From: Fasciolopsis buskii
Taxonomy: Eukaryota; Platyhelminthes; Trematoda; Plagiorchiida; Fasciolidae
Length of the DNA stretch: 64,000 bases
Reading direction: 5' to 3'
Assembly: GCA_008360955.1 (NCBI GenBank)
Contig: LUCM01009856.1
Span: forward strand, 1-64,000
The position numbers and the translations under genes were made by a program. The notes beneath the pieces are model-generated. The model did not search any database. It saw nothing but the letters and a program-made list of their open reading frames with translations, and was not told where the DNA came from. Below are positions 62,175-64,000 of the stretch, one piece after another. Every line of letters begins with the position of its first letter. Positions within the stretch are counted from its first letter, which is position 1.

Positions 62175-64000
62175 AATTTGTAAAGGGCTGGCATAGAGGA
62201 AACGCAAATATCAGAAATCTGCAGAGTACTACACTATAACAAACTATGCCAGTGAAAAATCAAGGCTAAATGAATCTTTTTGCAAAACTACGCAATACTT
62301 TCTCGGATCCGTTGGCACAGCCGACTGCGAGCCTCTTCGCGATAGGGTCATCATAAATGCTCATCGCTTGTGCAAAATGTGACCAGAGTGCAATTGCAGA
62401 CTTTGAAATATGGTGGATTCCCCAGAAATGGAGAAAGTTAATTAATGGACAGAAACGAAGAGATGAGATTAAAAGCAGTGGAAATAAGATAATTGGATGG
62501 AATTTGTCAGAATCCATCTGGACGTTAGCCATAATAGATAGAATAGCAAGAACTAAGAGCCGATAAATTGCAGAAGCCGAAGAGAAAGGAATGATGTTAA
62601 CATTATCCCACAGCATTTGAAGAATGAGATTTTAAGACAAATTTTGCACCGCGAGTCTGTATAACTCCATGACAGCTGACTGCGCAAATTTGCACCTATC
62701 GGAGAACTGGAATGATGTGCGATGTGAAATAAAAGTTTGATCAAGAAGTAAAATCGTTCAGTGATTTCACTAGACATGAATGCCCTTTTTGTTGTCGGAT
62801 CTTTTGGCCGTAGCTGGTAGTACGGCTCCGGATTTTGCTTAGGAACGCACGCGGTCGTAGGAGCAGCAGTTATCGCTTTTCATGCAAACGTGAAGGTTCA
62901 TCCAGGTAATGGTATTCAAGGCGATTCGCGGGGTGGTTTGGATTGTTTCTGACTTAAACGGACCAAGACTAGAGCACCAGACCTAGCTAGCAGCGTCCTA
63001 GTAGGAACAGAGCCTAATGAAGTTGCACTTGCCTGTGCGATGCCGGAACCGGTAACATCGCGTGCAGCCAGGGTGCGTCATTTGAAGCATAATGGGCAAC
63101 AGCAGTTTGGTTTAGGTGCTCACTTGAGACTCTGTGGCCAACGAACCAAAGCAACAGATAGAGATAAAAAGCGCCATTCAATCAAAGGTTTGTCTTATAA
63201 TCGAAAAATATGAGGGAAGTTTGTGTATATCGCTTATAACACGGGTCTGATGATGATGAATAATTCTGGAATTTATTTGCGGTCGCCATGGGATGAGAAA
63301 AATGAGGTGAAAATTCAAAATTTATGACGGGGATTTGGGACTAACGTGGACCTTGCAGGTATCGAAGTCAGTTCTTTGATGGTTTATTCTTGATACAAAG
63401 TACGGGCGCCATAGTCAAAAATAAGGGGCCACAAGTGTTTTAACGACTGTGATCAATCTGGGATTAGGAGGGGTATCATTGTGGTTGGCATTATGATGAC
63501 AGTGCAGTTTAGCCGCAAAAATGTTGTAAGCCAATCGAGAATTACCAGGTGTTATTTGAGCTACTTTGAAGGCTGACAATTTTCGTGGCCAGCCTGTTGT
63601 GGGCTCCTGAAGCAGTGCCGGATTTAGGAGTGGATATGAAAGATGCTCGAGGCTGAAGCGTTGCGAAGCAAACGAAAATATACATACAGCGTAGTGCATT
63701 TATGTTGGTCATTTCCAGATTTTAATGCTGCTGCGGTACGAACGATATAACAGCCAAATGCACAGCATTTGCAATTACGGGGATTGGCTTTTTATCTCTC
63801 ATCTTTGATATCTTTAATATTGAAATTACAGTGAAAATCATTTTCGACCAAGGGGGCCGCTACCAAAAGAGTGCTGCTAAATGGGGATGTTGACCGGCGG
63901 TTCGAGGACTTGAATCCAATATTTTTGCGTCCAAATTTTACGAATTTATCAGCTTAGACATCGTCGGCCAAAACAAAATATCGACGGGCCATGAACATTT
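62175..64000. other. Stretch without recognisable gene
   Basis: Open frames up to 116 codons (62616 to 62266, minus) overlap others on the plus strand. No recognised domain or repeat. Confidence 0.4.

Overview
The window looks like nuclear DNA of a flatworm, most likely a fluke (trematode). Coding sequence is sparse and split by introns. Most recognisable sequence is decayed non-LTR retrotransposon of CR1-like and RTE-like types, and the RTE copy reads like the RTE elements common in fluke genomes. There are also tRNA-derived short elements, one with a hammerhead ribozyme-like motif as in the schistosome Sm-alpha family. Nothing bacterial (operons, Shine-Dalgarno sites) is visible. The phylum call rests on family recognition, not on a search.

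Layout. 0-6 kb: fragments of CR1-like reverse transcriptase and one copy of a dispersed 0.25-kb repeat. 6.35-13.5 kb: two near-identical 816-bp inverted arms about 5.5 kb apart, with a single N at 10697 followed by a 316-bp exact copy of part of the left arm; this is probably an assembly join. 13.8-14.8 kb: another decayed CR1-like RT. 15-25 kb: almost featureless. 25.2 and 26.2 kb: two tRNA-derived SINEs; the second has the hammerhead-like core. 28.1-31.0 kb (minus): the one convincing host gene, an SLC43-type major facilitator transporter, seen as two large exons with the first coding exon missing. Its intron holds an RTE 3' fragment, which itself carries a broken copy of the hammerhead SINE. 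35.0-38.0 kb (minus): a longer but dead RTE element. 43.6 kb: a second copy of the non-hammerhead SINE. 54.6 kb: second copy of the 0.25-kb repeat. 55-62.3 kb: several CR1-like fragments, mostly on the minus strand, with one head-to-head pair.

Apart from the transporter there is no gene set that works together. The rest is mobile-element debris, microsatellites and unrecognised sequence. I do not see a convincing new multi-gene system. The items most worth following are the hammerhead SINE and its nested relative, the exon-like segment lying exactly at an RTE terminus inside the transporter intron, and the inverted repeat with the suspect N junction.
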